Of a DNA stretch of 64,000 nt, positions 1 through 13,033 are shown in pieces. Made by a program: the position numbers and the translations under genes. The notes beneath the pieces were generated by a model. That model worked only from the letters and a program-made list of their open reading frames with translations. It made no database searches and had not been told where the DNA came from. The stretch is from NCBI RefSeq assembly GCF_002234675.1, contig NC_019878.2, forward strand, positions 3,175,763 through 3,239,762, written 5' to 3'. How positions within the stretch are numbered: position 1 is the stretch's first letter; each line of letters opens with the position of its first letter. Origin of the DNA: Oryzias latipes (Eukaryota > Chordata > Actinopteri > Beloniformes > Adrianichthyidae).

Positions 1-15
1 AGCCTTTCTCTACAG

Positions 16-126
16 AGTGTCTCTGAAAGCAGACTGAAGGCTACTCGAGAGAATGAGAAGAATTAAAGAAGAAAACCAGAGGATCTGAAAAGACGTTTGA
101 CAACAAGCCACTGACCGGAGGAAGTC
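16..126 (+). other. slc7a14: 5' UTR part of the slc7a14 first coding exon
   Basis: A pyrimidine-rich tract ending in CTCTACAG at 8-15 looks like a splice acceptor, so the exon carrying the start codon probably begins at 16 and an upstream non-coding exon and promoter lie before the window. The ATG at 127 is preceded by GGAAGTC. No upstream exon can be seen. Confidence 0.5.
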
Positions 127-3100
127 ATGGCATCGTGGCTGAGCCGTTTGTCGATGGGCGACGCCTGGTACAACATGTACTCCCGCCTACTGCGGACTAA
201 GCCAGTGGGCTCCATGGGTCAAGGCTCAGATGACATCACCGAGCTGGCAGAGGGGTCGGCTGTTGGACTGGCGAAGGTCCTCACCACTGTGGACCTGGTG
301 TCACTTGGAGTGGGAAGCTGTGTTGGAACGGGGATGTACGTGGTTGCTGGACTTGTTGCCAAGGCAATGGCTGGACCGGGGGTCATCCTCTCCTTCATCA
401 TTGCAGCAGTGGCATCCATACTATCAGGTAGAAGGCTCAGGTGACCAGATGTGGAAGGGCTCTCAAAACTCCTGAGAGTGTCGTAGTTTGATGTGCATCT
501 AAAGTTACAAGTCTGTTGAGCTTCACAGAAATGGGCTTGTTTTTGAAAACTCTTTGGGATTCCAAAGGGTGTTGACAACCTGGATAATAAGGCATCATGA
601 TGCTCTGCCCTGAAACCATGAAATCTGCATTCACTGGATGCTGTTTTTTTTTTAATGTACTGCCAAAATCCACCACCAAAAGAAGAAATGTCAAGAAATA
701 TTCTTAATAGATTTCTATTTAAGAAGATAGTGCTGATGGATGAGAAAAAACAATTGAACTCAAAGAAACTGTAAAGCTTAAGCTTCATAATTCTGGCTTG
801 CATTATATGGTTGGATGGATGGATAGATTACTATCCAGGGGACAGCCTGCTTTGGCCCAGGGTAGGTTCCGGTGGCCCTGGTGCAGGACAGAGCGGGTAA
901 AAAAAATGGACGGACTGACTTACCTTTTTTTGTCCACTAATTGGTTTGTCAGGAGTACCAATCCCAGGCTTGAAAATCACAGAGTTGTTGAGACATCTAA
1001 CCACACTGGCCCCAAATGTAAAAGTAAAATGTTAATTCAGGAGAACAGCATTTGATAACTGCTCTTTTCTTCCCCAATCTTGGCTCAACAGCTGGAGACA
1101 TCTTTTACCTGTCATCATAGTAACTGAATTCCTGTTTTTATCCAAAATGAGACAAAAAACTCAAAGAAAATTGAATTTCCTAAACTTTTATCTGCCTCTT
1201 CACAAAATATTCAGTTGTTAGTTAATATTTCTTTCTCTCTTGAAATGTGTCAATGAAACTGCACCTGTGACCTGTTTCATGGTTTTTCCCAAACACACAA
1301 CAACACATTTCTCTGTCTGAATGTGTTCTCCGCTGAGGTGTGTGCTACGCTGAGTTTGGTGTCCGGGTCCCAAAAACAACAGGCTCGGCCTACACTTACA
1401 GCTACGTGACGGTCGGGGAGTTTGTGGCGTTCTTCATTGGCTGGAATTTGATCCTGGAATACCTGATTGGCACAGCTGCCGGAGCGTCAGCCCTCAGCAA
1501 CATGTTTGACTCTCTAGCCAATCACAGCATCAGTAACTACATGATAACACACCTGGGCACGCTTCGAGGGCTTGGTGAGTTCAGAACAGTCAGATTGGAG
1601 CAAAATTTAAAAAGGGCAATTTCACCGTGGATGCACACTGACTCGCCCATGTTTGCCATTTCAACAGTTCATGGTCCTTATTTCTGTGTTTTATTTAAAT
1701 CCCGCCTCTATGATTGTCCAGGTAAAGGTGAAGACACGTATCCTGACCTTCTTGCTCTCTTCATCGCCCTGCTGGTCACAGTGATCATCGCTCTGGGAGT
1801 CAAGAACTCTGTGGGCTTCAATAACATCTTGAATGTGGTAAACATGGTGGTTTGGGTTTTCATGATCATCGCTGGACTCTTCTTCATCACAGTCAGCAAC
1901 TGGGAGGGTGGCAAGTTCCTGCCATATGGCTGGTCGGGGGTGAGATGCTGCAGCTCTGTTCAGTTTAGGTCTTGAAGTCACCTCCTCTTGGAGGATTTTG
2001 ATCCTGTTAAACATAGTGATTTTTCCTTGTAAGCCAGTGCTTGTTTAAAATCTGTTTAGCTGAGGTGAAAACACTAAATCTTAGCGGAAACCATCACTTT
2101 CTTACTCTGCTAGTTGACCAAGCTAAGCTCACTCTTTACTTAGGCTCTGCTGTTGGTTTTATGCGTTTGCTTCTACTTTTTTCTTTTGCCACAAAGCCTA
2201 ATTTTGTATCAGATCTTCTCATTTAAAGTTTTGATGTCAGTTTTTCTTTTTATAGCATTTTTGTGCACCCAAAGTCCTGAGATAAACCTTCAAAAATCAA
2301 CGTTTCTTTTCATGCACTGTTGGATCTCCTGTGTTTTTTTTCTGCTCAGGTGATGCAAGGCGCAGCAACTTGTTTCTATGCTTTCATTGGTTTTGACATC
2401 ATAGCGACGACAGGAGAGGAGGCAAAAGACCCCAACACTTCGATCCCTTATGCCATCACCGTCTCACTGGTCGCCTGCCTCACTGCCTATGTGTCGGTCA
2501 GTACAAAATCCTTTAAATGTTGAATGTCGAACCCATGCCAAACAGAGACCGACAAAACCTGCAATCATGTCTGAAAGCGTACCTTCACATAAGCTGAGGA
2601 AACTTATTAGCTGTATATTCCATATACCCTTTGTTGACAATGACAGCAATCAAATGTTTTCTGTAAGTCTTCTCAAGGTTTTCACAAACTGTTGCTGGTA
2701 TTTTGGCCCATTCTTCATGCAGATCTCCTCTAGAGCAGTGATGTTTTAGGGCTGTCGCTGGGCAGCACGGACTTCAAACTCCCTCCGAAGATTGTTTTAT
2801 GGGGTTGAGATCTGGAGACTGGCTAGGACACTCCAGGACGTTGAAATGCTTCTTACGAAGCCGATCCTTCGTTTACCGGACCGTGTGTTTGGGATCGTTG
2901 TCATAGTGAAAGACCCAGCCATTTCATCTTCAATGCTGATGGAAGACGGTTTTCTCTCAAAATCTGACCATACATGGCTCCATTCATTCTTTTCTTTACA
3001 CCGAACAGTTGTCCTGGTCTCTTTGCTAAAAAATAGCCCCAAAGCATTATGTTTCCACCCCCATGCTTTCCATGGGTATGGTGTTCTTTGGATGCAACTC

Positions 3101-6100
3101 AGCATTCTTTCTCCTCCAAACATGAGGAGTAGAGTTCTTACCAAAAAGTTCTATTTTGGTTTAATCTGACCACATGTACTGGCCTTAGCAGGGGGACACG
3201 TCTGGCCTTGTAGGCTTTGAGTCCCTGGTGGCGTAGTGTGTTACTGATGGTAGCCTTTGTTGCTTTGGTCTCTGCTCTCTGCAGATCATTCACCCGTGTG
3301 GTTCTGGGATTTTTGGTCACCATTCTTGTAATAATTTTGACCCCACGGGGTGAGATCTTGCGGGGAGCCCCAGATGGATGGAGATTATCGGTGGTCTTGT
3401 ATGTCTTCCATTTCCTAATAATTACTCCCACTTTTGATTTCTTCACACCAAGCTGTTTACCTTTCGCAGATATCTTCCCAGCCTGGTGCAGATCAACAGT
3501 TTGGTTTCTGGTGTCCTTAGACAGCTCTTTGGTCTTGGTCATGTTGGAGTTTGGAGTGTGACTGTTTGAGGTTGTGGACAGGTGTCTTTCCTATAGATAA
3601 CGAGTTCAAACAGGTGCCATTGATACAAGTAACGAGTGGAGGACAAAGGATCCTCTTAAAGAAGAAGTTGCAGGTCTGTGAGAGCGAGAAATCTTGCTTG
3701 TTTGCAGATAACCAAATATTTATTTTTCACCATAATTTGTAAATAAATTCTTTAAAAATCAGAAAATGTGATTTTCTTTGGATTTTGTCTCTCATAGTTG
3801 AGGTACCTATTGTGAAATATGAGGCCTCTCTCATCTTTTTAAGTGGGAGAACTTGCACAATTGGTGGCGGACAAAATACTTTTTTGCCCCACTGTATATT
3901 TACCAGCACATACTGAAGTTCTCCATTGACGTCTTTGTAGGGGGGAGATGTGCAGTGAAGATCGAAGTGGAAGGCTCATATCGACCTGCTGAGATTAAAA
4001 TTCATGGGGTCCTACTATGGTTGAAGAGATGACTCGTCTAACATAAGTGCCAATATCAACCCACCAGGGGTTCAGATGATTGTATAGGATGCATTCTCCA
4101 CTGTACCAGAAATGTCAGCATGTCCCCACAAAAAGAGCTGACATATTGCTCAAACTAGCCACAGTCAGTGTGTCAACTCACCAGTTCTTAGGGACTTTTC
4201 TGATATATGTGGTTCTATTTTGAAGCAAACATGTGTAATCATCTTTGCTGGGTGAAAGTACTGCAGGGATAGAGAGTGAAGAAAGGCAGAGAGACACTGA
4301 AAATGGAGCAGTTCTTAGGGCAGAGTTTTATACAGATAACTATCAAATAATAGAAACCCTAAGAATCCATTTTTGATTGGAGCGGTTTAGTTATACCACT
4401 GGACATGGGTGGTGGTTCCCCTTTTCAAGAGGGGGGACTGGAGGGTGTGTTACAACTACAGAGAAATCACACTCCTCACATCCCTGTGAAAGTCTATGCT
4501 AGAGAGGGGAGTCCGTCCGATAGTCAAACCTCAGGTCGAACCTCAGATGCAGGAACAACAGTGAACAGGAACAACCAGCTTTACACCCTCTTTGGGGTGC
4601 TGCAGGGTTGTGGGAGATTGCTCATACAGTCCATGTATATTTTATGTGGATTTACAAATCGGCATTCGACCATATCCCCCGTAGTGTGCTGTTGAGGCTA
4701 ATGGGAATATGGGCCCCAGGGAGTCTTATTAAAGGACTGTTTGGTCTCTGTATGACCACAGCAGGAGCTTGGTTCATATAGCTGGCAGTAAGTTGGACCT
4801 GTTCTCGGTGCATGTTGGACTCCAGCAGGGCTCCCCTTTATCACCGGTTCTATTCATAGTCTTTATGGACAGAATTTCTAGGTACTGCCATGGACCGGAG
4901 GGAGTCTGGTTTGGGGACCACAGGATTTCCTGTCTGCTCTTTGCAGAGGATGTTGTCCTGTTGGCTTCAGGACCTTCAGCATGCATTGGAGCGGTTTCCG
5001 ACTGAGTGGGAAGCGACTGGGATAAGGGTCAGCACCGCTAAATCTGAGGCCATGGTTCTTGACCAAAGAAAGGTAGTTGGCCCTCTCTAGGTGGGTAGGG
5101 TACTCTTGTCCCTGGTTGAGAAGTTTGAAAATCTTGGGGTTTTGTTCACAGGTGAGGGAAGATCAGAGCATTGACAGTTTTTCTGAGCAGCGTCAATAGT
5201 TATGTGGTATCAGTCTGTTGTGGTGAATAGAGAGCTAAGCCAGAAAGCAAAGCTCTCAATTTACCGGTCGATCTTTGTTCCAGTACTCAGGAGCTCTGGG
5301 TCATGACCAAAAGAATGAGGTCCTGAAAACAAGTGGCTGAAATGGGCTTAGTCACGCTGAAGAGACTAAGCCCAAGAGGAGCTGGAGGACATGGCCGGGA
5401 AGAAGGAAATCTGGGCATCTTTGCCTTAAACTGCTGCCCCTGGGACCCAGTCCTGGATTAGCAGAAGAAGACAGATGGTTGGACAGTGCAGTGAGCATCC
5501 TGTGAAGGATGCAACACTATTCTGTTCTCATTCATCTTCTAATCCATTTGTTCTCTTTTGGGGTCATGGGGCTGCCAGAGCCTATCCCAGCAACTTGCAG
5601 GCAAAGGCAGGGGAGACCCTGGACAGGTCGCCAGTCTTTCGCTGGGCCATAATCACACACCCATGCACACACACAGGTCCCCCATTGATGTTGTGTTTCA
5701 GGTCCTCCAGCTGGGACTTGAACCAGAGGCCTTCTTGCTGTGAGGCAAGAGCGCTAACCACTGCTCCACCAATTGCAGCAGGTGTCACCTTCTCCTCTTA
5801 ACCCTGCTGCATGTGGGGTCCTTTCCAGTGTCTGATGAGCCACTGTTGATCTGACCCCTTGCTCTTGATGACCTTCAGGAGGACCCAGGTGTCCTCAGCT
5901 TTTCTTTCCTGTTGTGTCTCGTCTGTTGCCTGTGCTGCTCTCTGTGAGGAAAAAGCTGAGACAAACCATCTCAGTTGATCAGAGTGCAGGTTAGAGGTTA
6001 GCCTAAATCTAAAGTCAAACCATTCCTTTTATATGTAAAGCAGCCTCCACCTATCTGAACTGAACTGTGCAGGAAGGCCTGATCTTTCTCTACCACTTGG

Positions 6101-9100
6101 GTCTGATAAAAAGTAAAACAACTTCAAACTAGTCCACTGCAATCTCCCCAAAGGAGTTCAAACATGTTTTTTGGACTTTAAAAGTTTTCGTTATTAGTTT
6201 TGTCTCGTGTCTTTTGGGAATGAGTGGCTGTGCCTCGACATGATTACCTGCATAAATAACAGTTTATTTTACTAACTAGTAGGAAAAACTGCATTTAAAA
6301 TGAATAAAGAAAACTCATCTTTAAATGTTGAGCCAGTATTTATAGAGCTTAAATCCTCAAGAAAGAAAATCTAACTTTTTCAAAACCCCACTCAAGTTTT
6401 ATTACGTCATGATGAAAAGTTAAGACGTGGCTGAGATGTTCTAAGAAACTAATTAATTTGAAAAGGGAAAACATTTTAGTCCCACAAATTATACTCAAGT
6501 AGCTGAATGCTTATGAACAAGAATAAGATCCCATCAGATTAATCACACAAACAATTCTCTGTGTTGACCCCTCAGGTCAGCATCATTCTGACTCTCATGG
6601 TTCCCTACAACCTGATTGATGGCTCCGCCCCCCTAATGGAGATGTTTGCCGTGCACGGCTTTATATGGGGGAAGTATGTGGTGGCTCTTGGCTCCATTGC
6701 CGGACTCACAGTGTCTCTTCTGGGCTCTTTGTTTCCGATGCCAAGAGTGATCTACGCCATGGCGAGGGATGGTCTCCTGTTCAGGTAAGACAGCATGAAG
6801 ACATGAGCAGGCAGCCATGAGGACAGATCCAGCTAAGGTGTATGTTTCTTCTATAAAGGTTTCTATCACACGTGTGGGCACTCACACACACTCCTGTTGT
6901 TGCGTGTGTGGTATCTGGAACCTTGGCTGCCATCCTTGCCCTCCTGGTGAGCCTCAGGGACCTGATCGAAATGATGTCCATCGGCACTCTGTTGGCATAC
7001 ACTCTGGTGAGCGTATGTGTGCTGTTGCTGCGCTACCAGCCTGACGAGCAAACCGACACCCACCAGTTTAGGGTGGAAGAGGATGAAGGTCCAGTACCCA
7101 CCAAAGATGATCTAATTGAAGGTTCTGATCATGATGAGACATCAACATATCATGCTGGTGGCACAGAAGGAGATGCAGACGACGCTGATTTCCACACTGG
7201 ACGAGCTTCTCTCCTGAAAAGGCTTCTCGGGGGTCACTATTATACCATACGGGTCCGTTTGGGAATGCCTGATTCGTCAGCTCGACCCACCCCAGCCACT
7301 GGACGCATAGTGACCAGATGCACCCTCCTCTTCTTCATCACGTCTTTTTTTCTTTGGTCTACTGTCATCTATGGAGTTGAGCAGGGGTCAGGGGTGGGAG
7401 CTGTGTTTTCAGGTCTGATGGCCACCCTGATGGCAGCCTCCTTGGTGAAACTCATGGTTCTGATCTTACAGCAACCAGAAAGTACCAGAAGACTGCCGTA
7501 CATGGCGCCATGTGTGCCATTTGTGCCTGGTGCTGCCATTTTGGTCAACAGCTACTTAATGCTGAAACTCTCTCCCCTTACCTGGGCCAGGTTCACCATC
7601 TGGTGCATCATAGGTGAGTTTATTCATATGCATTAATTATGTTTCTTCAATTTAAGGAACCAGAGGCTTCTAAAAGTTAACCTTGAGGTGCAGCTTTGAT
7701 GATGTTTCATTTGTACCGCCCACCATAAAAGTAAGACCACCACAAATTTGACATGAGAAACTGTAGTCCAGAGTCTCAAAGTCTTGAACTTAAAAAAGCT
7801 CCACGTGTTGTCTAAAACTTCTAACATCTCTAGTCAATGTGGCCCGTGTTCAAATTTCCACCAGCCACTGTAAACCTCCCACTACTTAACCTTCAGAAAC
7901 AAGAAGAAAAACAGATTAATATTTTATGTGATCAATACCACAGTGGATTCTATCAGCAAAAAATGTCGATCACAAGATGCGCCAAGCTCCAATCTGTGTG
8001 TTCATTTGTTGGACAGGACAAAAAAATACAGTGGTTTGTACTTTTTAATAACCCTTGTGCTATCTTAAACGACTCCACCCTTACATTGACGTGTTTTTCC
8101 TACCATGATAAAGGTGGATAACGGTGGAAAGATTTCATGTAATTCATGGACACCAGTGAAGATCACAAATCATTGAAGAAAAAAGGTTCAGAGCACTGTC
8201 TAGTGCAGGGGTCTCAAACTCGTGGCCCGCGGGCTATTTGCGGCCCCCAAGATGAAATTTTGCGGCCCCCGCCTTGATATGAAAGTTTATTGTTAATGCG
8301 GCCCGCCAGTCTGTATGAATGACACCTTTTCATTGTCGCGCGCGGAGATGACCAACCAATCACAGTGGGGTATATGACTCTTGGGGGCGTGACATTGACC
8401 GAGCTTGAAAGCAGGGGAACATTTAAGGCAGGAAATTTGACAGCCCCCCTCTCCGAACTACATTAAGGAGTTCCTTACTTTCCTTTTTAGAACGTATTTA
8501 TTCGCTCGTAATTTTCTAAAATTAAAATTAAAAAGACTGAAGGAGAACAGGAAGTTGGAGTTGTCCTTAACATTCAATTTAGTTTTAATCTGCCTCTCCC
8601 CCTTAGTAATATCTGTGTTATCATATATTTTATATTTGTTTTAATGTTTAGTAATGTATGTAGCCTTTTTTTAATCAATATGTATTTTAAATTGATCACT
8701 CAACTACAAAAACCGTCAGGACACATTTCCAACAATGCATTGTTTTGTAGTCTATAGGCGGCTTGCAGTCAGCACAGTATTACATTTCCAGCTGCGTTCG
8801 CTCAGGTTGACGCCTTGCTGCTCCCGGCCCTTTCTGGTGATATTTTTGTGATGATTGACAGGTGATGTTGGAGCAAAAACATACGTCACACACCAGGTGA
8901 TCAGCGCAGCGTTTTGTCCACCTGGGTGATCTCAAACACACTTATTGTGCATCTTGGCTGCACCTAGTTTTTGGTGTCGCCAAGATGAATTTCCATCCGT
9001 TTTTTATAAAAATATAGGAGTGGCTGACCGGCTGCTCTACAATAACTTGTGACCGGGGTTTGAATGTGCAAAAAGTCATAAGAAAGAAAATCCAAAAATG

Positions 9101-11617
9101 GTTTCTGAATTTTGTTTCTCCTTTACTGATTTGTGTTTTAAAAAGTAAACTTAAAAAAAACATTCAACACAGACTCAAAATTGGGAGCACATCCTCTCTG
9201 ACATCTCCACCTTAAATGTCAATAAGTCCAAGTACAGTCCAGATTTACTGACAATCATCTTCAACCACACTGAGGGTCTCAGCTGATTGGGAGGAAGTGC
9301 TGCCAAGTGTCCATCAGTTAGAAGTAGATAAGAGAAGCCGTGTTCAGGAGAACCATTGATGGATTTACAGAACTGTAGAATTGGAGTCTTCTTTAGAGTT
9401 TAATAGTTATAATTCAACAGTTTAACTTAACTGTGTTAATAAGGATGTTTAAATAAGATAACAGTAGATGTAGAAGACTAAATAAACAGAAATGTATTAA
9501 TGATTTATTTACTTATTGATTTTTTTATTTACGTATTTTATTTGAATGAGAGTTTTATAAGTACATTTTGTACAGAAAACAGTTAATAATAGAGTATAGT
9601 AATAGTATAGTATATGTTCCATACACATTTATTGGCTCTCAGACACTCACAAGTTGTGTATGTGTGTGTGTGTGCGTTGAAGTTGCGGCCCCACCTGAGC
9701 TAGACCCTGCCTTCAGTGGCCCCCAGGTAAATTGAGTTTGAGACCCCTGGTCTAGTGGGTCTAGATGACCCAACTCCCAATGGTAAAGTGGCTAGGATAG
9801 CACAAGGGTTACGATAAATATTTCCCCGTTTGCATGATCACATTTACAAGTTTACAGTGAACATTTCATTGTGAATAATACCAGTGTGCAACATTTCATA
9901 TAAACCCAGATTTAAGATGTGTTCAGTGAACCAGAGTTCATCTTCCCCGATAATCAGAACAAATTTTCAGAATGCACCCAAGCGGACCCTGATCCAGGAC
10001 CAGGAACCACTCCTGGACCCATCTTTCGTGGTGTTCTCGGGTTGGTTTCCAGTTGGACTGAGCTTTGGTTTTCTCTGAGATTCCTCAGTTTGAATAGGTG
10101 CCATGCTCGGGGCAGAACAACTGAACCACACGGCCACCATAGCCGGGCATTATGGGATGTAAACAGAGTAATGGAGCAACAAAGAGACACAGCAACTCAT
10201 TGAAATAGGATCGGATGAATGCAGGCTCATTAAAACAACTTTTAACGTGATTCACATTGCTTCTCACTGTTTTTTCCACAATCCATATGTCAGGATCACT
10301 TAGCAGCGTACCTTCTGAGCCATCGTCTCTTCAGGAACCACCTTGCAGACAGCCTCCACGGTACACCAATAAGGAAAAACTTTTGAACGTGACATTGATG
10401 CAGACGTCCAAAATTGGACAGCGAAATATAAAGTTTGACTCAGTGACCCTCCTGACGAGGATTACAAAGCGTAGGACTTCCATGATTTTTGCCCTGTCAT
10501 TGCTTTGCTCTGCCCTCGTAATTCCTGGCCAATGACTGAAGAGATCTTTAGTCACATGGTTTTGGTTAGAAGCTTTGTTTTGAATCAGAAATGTCTGGTA
10601 GATGGCAGTCTGAATACAGACCAAACACAAGGTTCAGGACTCAAATCAAGTAGACTCTGACCAGACCAATGAACTTTTCTAGTATGAATACACCTTTAAT
10701 GTTGACGAAAAGGTTTTTTCAAGACAGATGGTTTCTTTATTTTAATTATGATCTTCAAATGAAATTCACAGTAATTAGGGTAAAAATGTGTTTAGATTTC
10801 AGTTTGATGCATGCATGCATATATGTATGCAAATGTATGCATGCACATGTATGCAAATATGGCTTTAAATTTACCATAAAGGTTTAAAGGATGCAGACTG
10901 AATGGATGGCCCTCATCAAATCTGGGCCTCTGCAGAAAGTTTGGACACCCCAGGGAGTCCCCAAAGCATTGGGCTCTTCATTTCTTGTTTTCTAGCTAAA
11001 TCTGTCCCAGCTTATGCCTGAATAAGATGTGTTTAGCTATTCAGGTTCTGGCCTGAAGCCTCTGAAGGTCAAAGGTCAAGTCAATCTTTTTGTAGGTTTT
11101 GATTGTGTGTGATGAAAGCTGATTGTTAATCAGTGGTGAGTTTACCAGGTGTGTATCCAGAGCTGCTTGGCTTAAGTTTCCTTTCATGATGCATTCGCCC
11201 CTCTCAGTCAGAGCTTCGTCTCAGAGTCCTCATCTGTTCCCAGGTCTGTTGATCTATGGGTGTTATGGAGTGTGGCACAGCACTCTGGAGCTGAACGCCC
11301 GGGAGCAGCAGGCCCATGCCAGCTCCTACCAGCGCTACGATGACCACTTGGACGACACTTTCTCCCCCGATGACAGCTTTTGCCCCCAGGAGCAGGACGA
11401 GAAACCATACCAGGGCTGGTCTGCCCCAGAGGAAAGGGGACACCACTACCAGCAGCACAACAAGATGGAGGAAGAGGATGTAGATCCACAGCAGAGCCAC
11501 TGGGAGGAAGATGATGAACGCCACGGGTACCAGTCTGGGGCAGGAGGCCCACATCCAAGCAACAGCAAGAGCTCCAAAGGACGCACCAATTTGGGGTTTG
11601 ATGACGACGATGACTGA
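127..11617 (+). CDS. slc7a14: SLC7A14-like cationic amino-acid transporter family protein (complete, 7 exons)
   Basis: Coding exons are 127-427, 1338-1574, 1722-1939, 2350-2496, 6576-6784, 6859-7613 and 11244-11617. All have GT/AG borders and the phases join into 746 codons plus TGA. The protein is a polytopic APC-superfamily carrier of the SLC7 CAT subfamily. The N-terminus [14 protein letters not shown] followed by [20 protein letters not shown] (TM1 glycine-rich motif) is the SLC7A14 pattern, and length is close to the human ~771 aa. A hydrophilic acidic loop (about residues 425-475) precedes [14 protein letters not shown], then the last membrane segments with [20 protein letters not shown]. 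The tail after residue 640 is acidic and rich in His and Gln, ending in five Asp. SLC7A14 is known as a neuronal/retinal lysosomal membrane protein, and human mutations cause retinal degeneration. Teleosts can have two paralogues; which one this is cannot be decided here. Candidate poly(A) signals lie at 12908-12913 and 12995-13000. Confidence 0.93.
840..913 (+). repeat. Short L2-type retroposon 3' tail fragment
   Basis: This is a degenerate match to the common fish tail pattern 'gggtaggttcc...gcaggacagagcgggt...atggacgg', in intron 1 of slc7a14. The rest of intron 1 (428-1337) shows nothing else recognisable. Confidence 0.4.
2624..3894 (-). mobile_element. Degenerate Tc1-like DNA transposon, 5'-end missing
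   Basis: The minus strand carries a Tc1-type transposase remnant. Residues 1-134 of the frame at 3542-3138 begin [20 protein letters not shown] (paired-type helix-turn-helix), and the catalytic part continues in another frame at 3144-2797 after an internal deletion, so the gene is dead. The right end is intact: TACTTTTTTGCCCCACTG at 3877-3894, followed by TA. The matching inverted repeat is absent on the left, where similarity stops near 2624. It lies in intron 4 of slc7a14. Confidence 0.85.
4395..5480 (+). mobile_element. LINE fragment (reverse-transcriptase half of a non-LTR retrotransposon)
   Basis: The frame from 4769 encodes [19 protein letters not shown], then [14 protein letters not shown]. 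These are reverse-transcriptase blocks with a FADD-type catalytic box altered to FAED. Frameshifts and stops break the rest. The 3' end near 5454-5480 (GGATTAGCAGAAGAAGACAG) is the usual end of this fish LINE. Family is Rex1/Babar-like or L2-like; I cannot separate these by eye. Inside slc7a14 intron 4, plus orientation. Confidence 0.8.
5536..5785 (-). repeat. L2-type retroposon 3' tail (antisense)
   Basis: The reverse complement of the abundant fish tail runs from 'gccagagcctatcccagc' through 'ctggacaggtcgccagtc' to 'cttcttgctgtgaggcaag'. Its segment GGACAGGTCGCCAGTC is the same sequence that is tandemly amplified at 19634-20308. Confidence 0.65.
8049..9811. mobile_element. piggyBac-like MITE copy 1 (211 bp), split by a hAT insertion
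   Basis: Terminal inverted repeats TAACCCTTGTGCTATC (8049) and GATAGCACAAGGGTTA (to 9811) flank an element interrupted at 8205/9758. Removing the insert and one 8-bp duplication leaves 157+54 = 211 bp, exactly the length of the uninterrupted copy at 13443-13653. Ends beginning CCC next to TTAA-like flanks suggest a piggyBac-type non-autonomous element (inference). Intron 6 of slc7a14. Confidence 0.8.
8206..9749. mobile_element. Non-autonomous hAT-type element with 8-bp target duplication
   Basis: This 1544-bp element has 16-bp inverted termini CAGGGGTCTCAAACTC (8206-8221) and GAGTTTGAGACCCCTG (9734-9749). The 8-bp direct repeat GTCTAGTG flanks it at 8198-8205 and 9750-9757. Eight-base duplications and CAGNG termini are hAT hallmarks. 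The interior is AT-rich and has no transposase frame. Confidence 0.88.
10809..10862. repeat. ATGC/ATGTATGC simple repeat
   Basis: Imperfect alternating GCATGCATGCATATATGTATGC-like tract of about 50 bp in slc7a14 intron 6. Microsatellite, no gene. Confidence 0.7.
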
Positions 11618-11973
11618 GCTTTTGTTCTTTTGGAAATATAAAAACAAGCTTTTATAAAGTTGTCTTAAACTTTAAGGACATTTCTGAATGATGGCTGGTG
11701 AATGCAAGCCTTAATCTCCTCTTTGTGAAAGCATCAGATAGACATAAGGAGGACGTGATGCTGACAGCAGCTGCAGAAACCTTCAGATCCTTTCTTGTCT
11801 TGGATAAACCTCTGTAAACTCCTCAAAAGTCCAGTTACAACCATTCTAACGCTTCTATTCCTACTTGTATTGAAGTGTCACTGTAAGCTACAGGCTAACC
11901 TTCCGGTTAACGTCATTGATCTGGCTTCATTTTCCTAAAAGGGATTTTTAACCAGGACTGCGCAGTGGTGGAG

Positions 11974-12250
11974 TGGTGAGCACTCCCACCTGGTCCTGGG
12001 TTCTTTCTGTGTGGAGTTTGTGTGTTCTCCTCGTGCATGTGTGGTTTTTCTCGGGGCACTCTGGCTTCCTCCCACAGTCCAAAAACCTTCTTCAGAGGTT
12101 GATTAGTGACTCTAGATTATCCATTAGGTCTGTGGGTGTGTGGCCCTGCAACAGACTGGCGACCTGTCCAGGGTAAACCCAACAGTAGCTGGGTTGGCTC
12201 CAGTGGCCCCTCGATCCTGAAAGGGATCCAGCGGGTTTGGTTGATGGATG
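11974..12250 (+). repeat. L2-type retroposon 3' tail
   Basis: The tail runs from GGAGTGGTGAGCACTCCCAC through 'tgtgtggagtttgtgtgttctcc', 'cttcctcccacagtccaaaaac' and 'actggcgacctgtccagggt' to TTGATGGATGGAGATGGA. This is one of the longest copies in the window. Confidence 0.7.
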
Positions 12251-13033
12251 GAGATGGATTTTCAACCATTAGAGGAGGACCAACCCCCATTCAGGCGCAG
12301 TTTCATTGCAGCTCCTCTGGAGGACAGTCAACAGGGACAAAAATCTTCTATTTGTGTTTAGACAGATGCACAAACATCACATCTCACAAATGTCAGACCA
12401 TTTTAGGAGTGAGTCCCATCCTCAGATGTTCTTTTGGCCTTTAATATTTCCTCCAATCAGAACTTTCCTTTACTTCTTTGGGTTTATGGAAACAGGCCTA
12501 GTACTAATGAGTCCTCAGACATGACGACTCGTTGGTACTTTTGGTTAATCCAGTGCAGCTGCAGACTGCCCGGACTCCTGTTTTCATGGTGTTTGTGGAT
12601 GGATGCGGTCAGTTGATTCTTTGTGTGAAAGGTGAGCTGAAACCGTTTCTGAGAAGGTAGAACATAACAGGCTGAACTTCACAGTTCCAACTGTTACCTC
12701 ACATGTTCTGTTGTTTTCTAATGCTTTCTGTGCTGAATGTTGATCCAATAACACTGTTGTTTGAATTTAAGTTTGGTCCTTTTCATCTATCTGATACTGT
12801 CTTTTCTATACTCGAAGCACAGATCTCCAATTTATCAAAAATACATTCTAAAATTCAAATCTCCACGTTTGAAGCAGCTTTTTGCTCTAAAAAGAGAGGT
12901 TGTTAGCAATAAAAATAGACCTCTGATGATTTATTGAATAGACTCTAATGATTAAGGGTTGAAGTCTACCTCTGGCTGCATCTCTTTTTCACTGAATAAA
13001 GTGACTCAGATTTGGAACACCCCTCACTTTTGC

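Noticed and set aside
4769-5090. Host gene with reverse-transcriptase domain
   Set aside because: Frameshifted, the FADD box is altered, and it sits in an intron next to other LINE sequence; a retrotransposon relic.
11204-11647. Minus-strand frame of 147 codons
   Set aside because: Antisense of the last slc7a14 exon, whose own frame joins in phase to exon 6 and matches the family.
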